From Nocardia donostiensis (GTDB lineage Bacteria; Actinomycetota; Actinomycetes; Mycobacteriales; Mycobacteriaceae): a DNA stretch of 64,000 nt. The position numbers and the translations under genes are program-made. Shown piece by piece: positions 32,930 through 40,533 of this stretch. Within the stretch, counting starts at the first letter, position 1; each line of letters opens with the position of its first letter. The DNA lies in the NCBI RefSeq assembly GCF_002081715.1, contig NZ_MUKP01000018.1:39600-103599 (forward strand), given 5' to 3'. Below the pieces are notes generated by a model. That model made no database searches. It was not told the origin of the DNA and worked only from the letters and a program-made list of their open reading frames with translations.

Positions 32930-33415
32930 CTAGCTGCGATCGACGAGGGCAAGCACCCTGCTGACGGCTTCTTCTGGAGTTTCGGCACGCACGGCCGCGT
33001 CGATCTCTTCGCCGTGGTCGTCGGTGATCCGCCACCCACCGATGGAGATCACCGGCACACCGCCGCGCCTGTTGGCGAGCGCCAGCTCGGAAAGCGTTCC
33101 CCAGGATCCCCCGACGACGATCACCGCGTCGGCAGACCAGACGAGCACAGCGTTACGAGCCTCCCCCATATTTGTATAGAGCACGGCTGTGAGGCCGTCA
33201 CAGATCGCGTTACGGTCGGTGTCAGGCCGGACGCCTATCACGATTCCGCCGGCGGCCGACGCACCTTCGGCGACCGCAGCCATAACCCCGCTGCCGCCGC
33301 CACACAGAACAGTAACTCCTGCTTCGGCGAGCAAATGCCCGATTTTCCTCGCACGCTCCGCGTCGTCTGGGGTGCAGTTGCGAGGACCGCAGACGGCGAT
33401 CTGCAGCTGAGGCAT
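32930..33415 (-). CDS. LOG-like / TIGR00725-type nucleotide-binding protein
   Basis: A 161-residue protein starting MPQLQIAVCGPRNCTPDD at the ATG at 33415. The Rossmann-like core reads LLAEAGVTVLCGGGSGVMAAVAEGASAAGGIVIGV, later VLVWSADAVIVVGGSWGTLSELALA. The GGGSGVM and GGxGTLxE motifs are typical of the SLOG/LOG superfamily. Classic LOG cytokinin enzymes carry PGGxGTxxE; here GGSWGTLSE fits the TIGR00725 branch better. Longer in-frame starts exist but lack similarity. The role is unknown; a nucleotide-derived ligand is likely. Confidence 0.8.
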   Translation of the reverse strand: MPQLQIAVCGPRNCTPDDAERARKIGHLLAEAGVTVLCGGGSGVMAAVAEGASAAGGIVIGVRPDTDRNAICDGLTAVLYTNMGEARNAVLVWSADAVIVVGGSWGTLSELALANRRGGVPVISIGGWRITDDHGEEIDAAVRAETPEEAVSRVLALVDRS

Positions 33416-33601
33416 ATCAGTCTTCTCTCTGAGCGGTGTATATCGCCGACTCATATCACGAGCGTCACTCGTTCGCGCCGCAAGCCCGCGTGGCGCGTGG
33501 ATGTTCCAGTATTGCCCGCCACATCTGCCTGCCCCTGTTGCGGGCCATGGACTCAGCACCGTCGAACGAGTTATCACCGCCGGTGCGGCGACGACCGGTG
33601 C

Positions 33602-33889
33602 TCAGCGTGCTGCGGCCGGGCCGAACTGGCTCCAGTCGAACCCCAGCTCACCCTTGTCGGCGATGATCCGTTCCCACCAGCCACGATTCTCGATATACCA
33701 AGCAACGGTCTCGGCGATCCCGGCCTCGAACTCATGCGCCGGTCGCCATCCGAGCTCGGTTTCCAGTTTCTCGGGATCGATCACGTAGCGACGGTCGTGG
33801 TTCGGGCGGTCTGGGATGTGCTCGATCCATTCGGCCGGATCCAGGCCGAGCTCGACCGCAACCCGCCGGGCGATCTCGAGGTCAATCCG
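33602..33889 (-). pseudogene. C-terminal remnant of dTDP-glucose 4,6-dehydratase (rmlB)
   Basis: About 95 codons on the minus strand read as the end of RmlB: DLEIARRVAVELGLDPAEWI, then EHIPDRPNHDRRYVIDPEKL, then ELGWRPAHEFEAGIAETVAWY. The VPDRPxHDRRY and ELGWxP motifs are characteristic. The NAD-binding and catalytic parts (GxxGxxG, YxxxK), about 230 residues, are missing. RmlB similarity stops exactly where the TetR stop codon lies (33882-33884), marking a recombination junction. No independent start with a ribosome site exists before the similarity begins, so it is probably not a working gene. Confidence 0.82.
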
Positions 33890-34562
33890 CGCGTTCGGCC
33901 AACCTCTTGGCGAAGCCGTCGAGCAGGTTGGTCAGGCCGTATTCGAAGCTGCGGTCGGGTGCTTCGTTGTAATCGGCGCTGCGCTGTCCGAGCCGGGCGC
34001 GTAATCGCGGGAATGCCATCGCGATATCGGTGGCTGCGCTCAGCGTTTCCTGCATGCGCCGGGCCGGGTTGCCGTCTCCTTTGCTCAGTCGCCGTTTCAG
34101 CGAGACGGTCGCCGCTGCGCCTATCACGTTGCCCAGGGTGTAGGTGAATACGGCAGCAGCTGCGAGATCGGCCTCCTCCGGTGTGAAACCGGCGTCTTCG
34201 TAGACGGCGAGAGTGGCCTCGTCGAAACGAGATTTACCAGGGCCGTACATCAGATGACTTGCCAACGCCTGAACCATCCACGGGTGTCTGGACAGCACCG
34301 TGTGCATGCCGGTCGCCAATGACTCGGCCGCCGCGCGCCAGCCGAGCGGACCGGCGTCCGGTAGCTCGATCTCCCCCCACACCTCGTCGCCGGCCAGCCG
34401 GACCAGGTTGTCCTTGTTCTGCACATGCCAGTACATCGCGGTGGGCGCCGCGTCGAGCCGTTTGCCGAGGCTGCGCATGTTCAGGCCGTCCAGGCCCTCG
34501 TCGTCGAGCAGTTCGATGGCGGTGCGCACGATCTGCTCCTGGGTCAGGGAGTCACGAGGCAT
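33882..34562 (-). CDS. TetR/AcrR-family repressor
   Basis: A 226-residue regulator. The N-terminal HTH is LTQEQIVRTAIELLDDEGLDGLNMRSLGKRLDAAPTAMYWHVQNKDNL. The C-terminal helical part (HPWMVQALASHLMYGPGKSRFDEATLAVYEDAGFTPEEADLAAAAVFTYTLGNVIGAA) resembles the tetracycline-repressor-type ligand domain. It diverges from the membrane-protein gene at 34680, and three copies of a 19-bp operator lie between the two starts. Its last codons abut the rmlB remnant, so the extreme C-terminus may have been changed by the rearrangement. The inducer is unknown. Confidence 0.9.
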   Translation of the reverse strand: MPRDSLTQEQIVRTAIELLDDEGLDGLNMRSLGKRLDAAPTAMYWHVQNKDNLVRLAGDEVWGEIELPDAGPLGWRAAAESLATGMHTVLSRHPWMVQALASHLMYGPGKSRFDEATLAVYEDAGFTPEEADLAAAAVFTYTLGNVIGAAATVSLKRRLSKGDGNPARRMQETLSAATDIAMAFPRLRARLGQRSADYNEAPDRSFEYGLTNLLDGFAKRLAERAD

Positions 34563-34574
34563 AGCAGACAGGGT

Positions 34575-34593
34575 AGTTGCACTAAGTTCAAGA
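34575..34593. promoter_or_regulatory. TetR operator copy 1
   Basis: AGTTGCACTAAGTTCAAGA, a variant of the near-palindrome ACTTGnACTAAGTnCAAGT centred on the middle A. It is closest to the TetR start (34562), so probably serves autorepression. Confidence 0.7.
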
Positions 34594-34597
34594 GACC

Positions 34598-34616
34598 ACT
34601 TGCACTAAGTACAAGT
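34598..34616. promoter_or_regulatory. TetR operator copy 2
   Basis: ACTTGCACTAAGTACAAGT is palindromic in all but one base pair. It overlaps a plausible -35 element (TTGCAC, 34600-34605) that has TTAGCT 17 bp downstream (34623-34628) for the membrane-protein gene. Confidence 0.75.
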
Positions 34617-34631
34617 CCTCGGTTAGCTTTG

Positions 34632-34650
34632 CCTTGCACTTAGTTCAAGT
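34632..34650. promoter_or_regulatory. TetR operator copy 3
   Basis: CCTTGCACTTAGTTCAAGT has the same half-sites as copies 1 and 2. It lies 30 bp before the membrane-protein start, downstream of the presumed -10 element, where bound repressor would block transcription. Confidence 0.7.
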
Positions 34651-34679
34651 CGTCTCTGTCGAGAAGAAGAGGAAGTTCC

Positions 34680-35201
34680 ATGAGCACCATCGCCGCCCTC
34701 CTGCAACTGCTGATCGCCGCCGCCTTCGTCAGCATCCCGATCGTGCGCCACCGCTACGGCGCCGCCGCCAAAGCCCATGCCGAGACCGAACTGCGGCGGC
34801 AAAACGTGCCGGTCACCGTGCTGGAAGACAACAACCTGAGTTTCGACGCCAGCGGCCACGAAACCGCCGCACCGGTCGCCATCGCCGCCGTCATGACCGT
34901 CCTGGCCGGGCTGAACTTCGCCGCTACCCCCTGGGGCCAGACCCTCACCTGGGCCGTCCAGCCGCTGCTGATCCTCGGCAACGCCATGATCCTCTACAGC
35001 AACCTGACCGCCGCCAGATCCGTCACCGCCGCCTTCGCCCGCACCGGAGACCCGATCCTGGCTCGTATCGACGTCCCCGCACTGTTGCGGGCATCCGAAC
35101 AAGGTTTCCCGCGCTGGGTGATGCCGATCCTGCAGAACATCCGGCACGCCATTGTTTTCCTCGGATCGGTTCTGGTTCTGATCGCCATCGCAGTGGGGTG
35201 A
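34680..35201 (+). CDS. Small integral membrane protein controlled by the divergent TetR repressor
   Basis: A 173-residue protein starting at an ATG about six bases after GAGGAAG. Four hydrophobic segments are visible: IAALLQLLIAAAFVSIPIV, APVAIAAVMTVLAGLNFAA, WAVQPLLILGNAMILYSNL and IVFLGSVLVLIAIAVG. The middle loop contains RRQNVPVTVLEDNNLSFDASG. The family is not recognised. The divergent TetR gene and triple operator indicate tight, ligand-induced expression, typical of efflux or membrane-stress functions, but no transporter motif is seen. Confidence 0.75.
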   Translation: MSTIAALLQLLIAAAFVSIPIVRHRYGAAAKAHAETELRRQNVPVTVLEDNNLSFDASGHETAAPVAIAAVMTVLAGLNFAATPWGQTLTWAVQPLLILGNAMILYSNLTAARSVTAAFARTGDPILARIDVPALLRASEQGFPRWVMPILQNIRHAIVFLGSVLVLIAIAVG

Positions 35202-35269
35202 GTACTCCAACCCTCGCTACGTTTAGCGAGAACCCGGTGGGCTCGCGGTACACCGCAAGCCCACCGCAG

Positions 35270-36334
35270 CTATGGCGGCGCAAGCTCGAGCCGGACACCG
35301 AGCAGTCGAACCGGCCGGTCCAGCTCGAAACGGGAGAGCACCCGCACGGCGGTATCGACTATCACGGAGGTATCCGTGGTCGGTTCGGGCAGCTTGGACT
35401 GCTTGCTGCGAGTGTAGAAAGTGTTGGTACGCACCGTTACCGAGACGCAGACGGTGACACGGCCCGCCGCGGCCATCTCCTCGGCGACGTCGGCGGCCAG
35501 GCGGGTAACTCGAGCGCGGATCTCGGCAGAGTCGGTGAGGTCGTGCGGAAAGGTTTCGGATTTGCTGCGACCCACCGGTATACGGTCCTCGGTCGTCACA
35601 TCGGTATCGCCCGCGCCGTGGGCGAGAACCCACAGGTAGGGGCCGGTGGTCGGGCCGAATTCGGTGGCCAGGCAGGTGCGGTCGGCGGCCATCAGGTCGG
35701 CAACCGTGTGGATGCCGAGTGAGCTCAGGCGGGCAGCTAGGCGGGTGCCGATTCCCCAGAGGGCGTTGGTCGGCCGGTGCGCCATGACCTGAGACCAGTT
35801 GGCTCTGGTCAGGCGAAACATTCCCTCGGCAGCAGCGGCTCCGGGTTCGGCCGAATCCTTACCGGATGATTTGGCGAAACTGGTGGCGAGCTTGGCGGTG
35901 GTCTTGTTGTCGCCGATTCCGACCGCGCAGCCGAGGCCGAGACCGGCAATACCGGAGCGGATCTCGCGGGCCAGCCCCTCCGGGTCGTCGGTGTCGGCGG
36001 CCAGGAACGCCTCGTCCCAACCCAATACCTCCACCTGCACCGGCCAGGTCCGCAGCAGCGCCATCACCTCGTCGGAGGCATCCTCATAACCTGCCGTATC
36101 CAGTGGCAGGAACACTCCATCCGGGCATTTACGCACCGCTGTACGCAACGGCATCCCCGCCCGCACCCCGTAGGCGCGCGCTGGATACGAGGCGCAGGTA
36201 ACCACCTTCCTCGGCTCCTCGGGGTCACCGTTACCGCCGACAATGACCGGCCGTCCCCGCAGCTCCGGGTGCCTACGGAATTCCACCGCGGCCTGGAACT
36301 GATCGAGATCCACATGCAGCAGCCACCTGGGCAT
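35270..36334 (-). CDS. dinB: Y-family DNA polymerase, DinB2 type
   Basis: A 354-residue translesion polymerase. Palm motifs are HVDLDQF (metal Asp about 9), CASYPARAYGVRAGMP and GWDEAFLA (Asp-Glu pair). The WGWDEA-type box, the sequence RPVRLLGVRLELA at the C-terminus and the absence of a beta-clamp-binding tail match mycobacterial DinB2 (Rv3056) rather than DinB1. The residue after DLDQF, the steric-gate position (Leu14 in mycobacterial DinB2), is Gln14 here. An Ala/Glu-rich insert (GKDSAEPGAAAAEGMF) lies in the palm-to-finger region. The gene converges on the TetR-controlled membrane-protein gene. Confidence 0.9.
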   Translation of the reverse strand: MPRWLLHVDLDQFQAAVEFRRHPELRGRPVIVGGNGDPEEPRKVVTCASYPARAYGVRAGMPLRTAVRKCPDGVFLPLDTAGYEDASDEVMALLRTWPVQVEVLGWDEAFLAADTDDPEGLAREIRSGIAGLGLGCAVGIGDNKTTAKLATSFAKSSGKDSAEPGAAAAEGMFRLTRANWSQVMAHRPTNALWGIGTRLAARLSSLGIHTVADLMAADRTCLATEFGPTTGPYLWVLAHGAGDTDVTTEDRIPVGRSKSETFPHDLTDSAEIRARVTRLAADVAEEMAAAGRVTVCVSVTVRTNTFYTRSKQSKLPEPTTDTSVIVDTAVRVLSRFELDRPVRLLGVRLELAPP

Positions 36335-36430
36335 ATCCCCGTCTTACCGTACCCGCGCCGATTTCGGACCATTCGGCGTAACGATGTGGGCCGTACGATT
36401 CCAGGCAGAAACGACTACGAGGAAAACTGG

Positions 36431-37039
36431 ATGGCCGACGCGCACGATCACCTGGGAAAACTGCCCGACCGCATCGCCGACCCGGTCGCGCCGCGGATCG
36501 GGCATGCCGAACGAGAAATCGTGATCCGGCGGCTGCAGCTCGCGCTACACGAGGGACAGCTCGACCTGACCGAACTGGACCGCCGGCTGGCCACCACCTA
36601 CGCCGCGGTCACCGCGCAGGACCTCGCAGCGGTCACCGCGGACCTACCCGAACCCGCAGCGGCACCCGTCGAATTGCGCACCAAAAGCGGCACCCGCACC
36701 AAGACGGGCCATTGGACGGTCCCAGCCCAGCTGACCGCCGTATGCAACTCCGGCACGATAAAGATCGACTTCACCGAGGCCTTGTGCGCACACGCCGAGG
36801 TGCGCATCGACGCCGAGGTCGGCTCCGGCACGCTGTTGCTGATCGTGCCCCGCGGCTGGCGTGCCGATCTCGATCAGGTGCGTACGGGCAGCGGGTCGGT
36901 GGTGGACAGGGTCACCGCTCCGCCTGCCCCGGGCGCACCGCTGATCCGGGTGCGCGGGAAGGTCGGATCCGGGACTGTCAAGGCCCGCTACCCGCACCGA
37001 TCGTTTCTGCAATGGTTGCTGCGCAGGCAACCAGACTGA
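36431..37039 (+). CDS. DUF1707 (SHOCT-like) domain protein
   Basis: A 202-residue protein starting MADAHDHLGKLPDR. The N-terminal DUF1707 domain is IGHAEREIVIRRLQLALHEGQLDLTELDRRLATTYAAVTAQDLAAVTADLP, the usual R-D-x-x-VxxLxxAxxEGRLxxxEFxxR pattern. The C-terminal region has repeated beta strands (IKIDFTEALCAHAEVRIDAEVGSGTLLLIVPRGW, VGSGTVKARYPHR), like the cell-wall-active antibiotic-response (DUF2154) fold. There is no membrane segment. Genes of this kind often accompany envelope-stress functions. It may be co-transcribed with the downstream thioesterase (72-bp gap). Confidence 0.85.
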   Translation: MADAHDHLGKLPDRIADPVAPRIGHAEREIVIRRLQLALHEGQLDLTELDRRLATTYAAVTAQDLAAVTADLPEPAAAPVELRTKSGTRTKTGHWTVPAQLTAVCNSGTIKIDFTEALCAHAEVRIDAEVGSGTLLLIVPRGWRADLDQVRTGSGSVVDRVTAPPAPGAPLIRVRGKVGSGTVKARYPHRSFLQWLLRRQPD

Positions 37040-37111
37040 CCTGGCACGCATATTCGGCACACCGGCTCGAAGACAGCCGAAGGCCCGCGACGACAGTAGG
37101 AGATCCGCCCG

Positions 37112-37558
37112 ATGACACAGTCGCTCGATATCGAGCTCGCCAGGAAAGTCCTTGCCGCCCAGCCTTTCGCGGGCCTGGTCGGCACACAGATCACCGCATT
37201 TGGCGACGGCGCGGCGACCCTCGTCGTTCCGATCCGGCCCGAGCTGGGGCAGCAGTTCGGTTTCGTGCACGGCGGGGTGCTGTCGTATATCGCAGACAAC
37301 TCCATCACCTTCGCCGCGGGCACAGTGCTCGGTGCGAACGTCCTCACTGGCGGGTTCACCATCACCTACCTGCGGCCCGCCTCGGGTACACGGTTGCGGG
37401 CCGAAGCGGCCGTCACCGGCTCCACCCGCAGGCAAGCGGTGGTGAACTGTGAGATCTACAGTGAATCCGCCGACACCGAGCCGGTGTTGTGCGCGCTTGC
37501 GCAAGGAACCACTCGCACCGTGGAACGAGAACTGGGTGCCGGTGTCACCCCGGAGTGA
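37112..37558 (+). CDS. PaaI-type hotdog thioesterase
   Basis: A 148-residue hotdog-fold protein. The signature helix and strand are QQFGFVHGGVLSYIADNSITFAA, with the family HGG motif and an acidic residue (Asp in ADNS) as catalytic base. It continues LTGGFTITYLRPASGTRLRAEAAV. PaaI/YbgC-like enzymes hydrolyse aromatic or short acyl-CoA thioesters. The substrate is not known here. The start has GTAGGAGATC about ten bases upstream. Confidence 0.85.
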   Translation: MTQSLDIELARKVLAAQPFAGLVGTQITAFGDGAATLVVPIRPELGQQFGFVHGGVLSYIADNSITFAAGTVLGANVLTGGFTITYLRPASGTRLRAEAAVTGSTRRQAVVNCEIYSESADTEPVLCALAQGTTRTVERELGAGVTPE

Positions 37559-37763
37559 GCGCCCGCGGTCGAGTAAACAGGGACAGGACCACGGGTTCCT
37601 GCAACTCGATACGCCGGGTATCGGGCCGAGCGAGCCAGCGATGCCACGGATAGACCCACCAGTGGCATGAGGTCGACTGCGCAGAACAGAGCGATGTACG
37701 CGGCGCGGACCTGCACCTGGGTTGTTGAGACGACGGTGGTATCCGCGCCGGGATTCGAAACAA

Positions 37764-37802
37764 CGGAGAGCCGCCGGTCCTGGCTGGATCGGCGGCTCTC
37801 CG
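37764..37802 (-). terminator. Intrinsic terminator of lon
   Basis: A 13-bp perfect stem, CGGAGAGCCGCCG (37764-37776) with its complement (37790-37802), 13-nt loop. Read on the minus strand it follows the lon stop by 8 bp and is followed by TTGTTTCG. Confidence 0.85.
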
Positions 37803-37810
37803 TGTTGTGG

Positions 37811-40354
37811 TCAGGCGGTGGCCATCAACGCGCGGTCGTCCGCAGCCGGTTCGGTGACCGGTTCGATGACGTAGGCCAGAATGTCGGCCACATCCGCGAC
37901 CGGGCGAACATCCAGGTCGGCGAGCACATCGGCGGGGACGTCATCGAGATCGGGCTCGTTGCGGGCCGGGATGAACACTGTCTTCAACCCGGCGCGCTGG
38001 GCGGCGAGCAGTTTCTGTTTGACGCCGCCGATCGGCAGCACCCGGCCGTTCAAGGTGACCTCGCCGGTCATCCCGACATCCGAACGCACCGGCCTGCCCA
38101 GTGCCAACGACACCAGGGCGGTGACCATGGTTACGCCCGCCGACGGGCCATCCTTGGGAACCGCGCCCGCGGGCACGTGCAGGTGCAGGTTGCGGTCCAG
38201 CGCGGAGGCCTCGATACCGATCTCACCCAGATGTGACCGCACATAGGTGAGCGCGATCTGCGCCGATTCCTTCATGACGTCGCCCAGCTGGCCGGTCAAC
38301 GTCAGCGACCGCTCACCGTCGGCGGTGTTGGCCTCGATGTAGAGGACATCGCCGCCCAGCCCGGTGACCGCGAGCCCGGTCGCCACACCCGGCACCGCGG
38401 TGCGTTCCGCGGAATCCGGGGTGAAGCGGGGTCGGCCGAGGTAGTCCTTCAGATCGCCGACATCGATAGCCAGGGGTTCGGCGACGGTGTGTTCGGCACC
38501 TGACTCGTTTCGTTCCGGGTCGGAGACGAGCGAATCGGCCCCACCGGCCGCACCGCCGGAGTTCGACCTGACGGTCTCGTCACCAACCGAACCGATGGTG
38601 GTGCCGACTGCCGGGCCGTAACCCAGTGCCGGGTCATATCCCAGGTCGACGACGTTCCCCGCATCCGGGTTCCCCGCGCTACCGTCTTGTTCGGCCAGTC
38701 GGGTCGCAGCCTTACGCAGTGCTTTCGCGATCAACCGCTCCATCTGCCTTACCCCGGCCTCGCGAGTGTAGTTCGCCGCGATCTCGCGCAACGCCTCGTC
38801 GGTGACCTGCACTTCCTCGGCCGTCAGCGCGTTGCGTTCCAGCTGCCGGGGTACCAGGAAGTCGCGAGCGATGGCAACCTTGTCGTCCTCGGTGTAGCCG
38901 TCGACGGTGATCAGCTCCATCCGGTCCAGCAGGGGGCCGGGGATCGTCTCCATCACGTTGGCGGTGGCGATGAACAGCACATCCGACAGATCCAGATCGA
39001 GGTCGAGGTAGTGGTCGCGGAAGGTGTGGTTCTGCGCCGGATCGAGCACCTCGAGCAGGGCCGCGGCCGGGTCACCACGGAAATCGGAGCCCACTTTGTC
39101 GATCTCGTCCAGCAGGACGACGGGATTCATCGATCCCGCTTCCTTCATCGCGCGCACGATGCGGCCGGGCAGCGCGCCGACATAGGTGCGCCGATGGCCA
39201 CGGATCTCGGCTTCGTCGCGCACGCCACCGAGCGCGACCCGCACGAATTCACGGTCCAGCGCCCGCGCCACGCTTTCGCCCAGCGAAGTCTTACCCACAC
39301 CGGGCGGACCGACCAGCACCAGCACCGCACCGGAGCCGCGCCCACCGACGACCTGCAGTCCGCGTTGGGCGCGCCGGGCACGCACCGCGAGGTATTCGAC
39401 CATTCGGTCCTTCACCTCGTCCAGGCCGTGATGGTCGGCGTCGAGCACCGCCCGCGCGGCCGCGATATCGGTGCGATCGGTGGTTTTCACCGTCCATGGC
39501 AGCTCCAGAACGGTATCGAGCCAGGTGCGGATCCACCCGGATTCCGGGCTCTGGTCGCCGGCCCGCTCCAGCTTGCCGACCTCGCGTAGCGCCGCCTCCC
39601 GCACCGTGTCGGGCAGATCGGCCTGTTCGACGCGGGCGCGGTAGTCGTCGGCGCCTTCGGGCGAGTCCTCGCCGAGTTCCTTGCGGATGGCGTTGAGCTG
39701 CTGGCGCAGCAGGAATTCGCGCTGGCTTTTCTCCATGCCCTCGCGCACGTCTTCGCTGATCTTCTCGGCGACCTCGGCTTCGGCGATATGCGCCTTGGTC
39801 CATTCGATCAGCCTGGTGAGCCGGGCAGCCGGTTCCGGGGTGTCGAGCAGTTCACGTTTCTGCTCGGCAGTCAGGTAGGTGGCGTATCCGGCGGTATCGG
39901 CGATCGCCGAAGGATCGGTCAACTGGTTGACCGCGTCGACGATTTGCCAGGCCTCCCGGCGTTGCAGCACCGAGACGACCAGCTTCTTGTATTCGGCGGC
40001 CAGTTCTTTGGTCCGGCCGTCGGTGGCGGCGGTCTCGACCGGTTCGGCCTCGACCCACAGTGCGGCACCGGGGCCGGTCACGCCGTGGCCGATCTTCGCG
40101 CGCCGTTCCGCCTTCAGGACCGCGGCGGGCGCGCCGCCGCGCATCCGGCCCACCTGTTCGATGGTGGCGACGACACCGTAGGCGGCGTAACCCTCGTCCA
40201 GCCGGGGCGCGACGAGCACCTCGTCGGTGCCCGCTGCCCTGGCCGCGTCGATGGCGGCCTGCGCGGATTCGTCGAGTTCTATGGGGACAACCATGCCGGG
40301 CAGCACGATCGGATCGGTCAGGAACAGCACCGGCAGGTTCTGTGGGGTGGTCAC
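37811..40354 (-). CDS. lon: ATP-dependent protease Lon
   Basis: An 847-residue LonA protease; the GTG at 40354 lies eight bases after GGAGG. The N-terminal substrate-binding domain (about 1-205) begins NLPVLFLTDPIVLPGMVVPIEL. The AAA+ domain has GPPGVGKTSLGESVAR (Walker A, about 355) and PVVLLDEIDKVG (Walker B). The protease domain has the catalytic Ser in KDGPSAGVTMVTAL and Lys in GGVKQKLLAAQRAG. Between the ATPase and protease parts lies a Gly/Ser/Asp-rich insertion of about 70 residues absent from most LonA enzymes. It degrades misfolded and regulatory proteins. A HAIR-like inverted repeat upstream suggests HspR heat-shock control. Confidence 0.95.
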   Translation of the reverse strand: MTTPQNLPVLFLTDPIVLPGMVVPIELDESAQAAIDAARAAGTDEVLVAPRLDEGYAAYGVVATIEQVGRMRGGAPAAVLKAERRAKIGHGVTGPGAALWVEAEPVETAATDGRTKELAAEYKKLVVSVLQRREAWQIVDAVNQLTDPSAIADTAGYATYLTAEQKRELLDTPEPAARLTRLIEWTKAHIAEAEVAEKISEDVREGMEKSQREFLLRQQLNAIRKELGEDSPEGADDYRARVEQADLPDTVREAALREVGKLERAGDQSPESGWIRTWLDTVLELPWTVKTTDRTDIAAARAVLDADHHGLDEVKDRMVEYLAVRARRAQRGLQVVGGRGSGAVLVLVGPPGVGKTSLGESVARALDREFVRVALGGVRDEAEIRGHRRTYVGALPGRIVRAMKEAGSMNPVVLLDEIDKVGSDFRGDPAAALLEVLDPAQNHTFRDHYLDLDLDLSDVLFIATANVMETIPGPLLDRMELITVDGYTEDDKVAIARDFLVPRQLERNALTAEEVQVTDEALREIAANYTREAGVRQMERLIAKALRKAATRLAEQDGSAGNPDAGNVVDLGYDPALGYGPAVGTTIGSVGDETVRSNSGGAAGGADSLVSDPERNESGAEHTVAEPLAIDVGDLKDYLGRPRFTPDSAERTAVPGVATGLAVTGLGGDVLYIEANTADGERSLTLTGQLGDVMKESAQIALTYVRSHLGEIGIEASALDRNLHLHVPAGAVPKDGPSAGVTMVTALVSLALGRPVRSDVGMTGEVTLNGRVLPIGGVKQKLLAAQRAGLKTVFIPARNEPDLDDVPADVLADLDVRPVADVADILAYVIEPVTEPAADDRALMATA

Positions 40355-40371
40355 GTGTCGAACCTCCAAAA

Positions 40372-40392
40372 GTTGAGCGTCACCTACTCAAC
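40372..40392 (-). promoter_or_regulatory. HAIR-like element (HspR-binding candidate) upstream of lon
   Basis: GTTGAGC (40372-40378), 7 bp, ACTCAAC (40386-40392) matches the consensus CTTGAGT-N7-ACTCAAG at 11 of 14 bases with exact spacing. It lies 17 bp before the lon GTG. HspR is known to control lon in Streptomyces. Confidence 0.6.
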
Positions 40393-40533
40393 TCTGAGGC
40401 GTCCCGGTTTGTTCCAGGCGGCGAGTTCACTCTGAGCGAAGCGAGCCCGCACCCCCGGCTTTGACACCTCAGCCCGGCCGGTGAGAATGTGTGGGTTCAG
40501 TCAGCTCATCACCCGGTCTAAGGGGAACCCGCA

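Noticed and set aside
32711..34147. 478-codon plus-strand open frame
   Set aside because: It runs antisense to the LOG-like gene, the rmlB remnant and the TetR gene, has no domain and includes obvious antisense composition.
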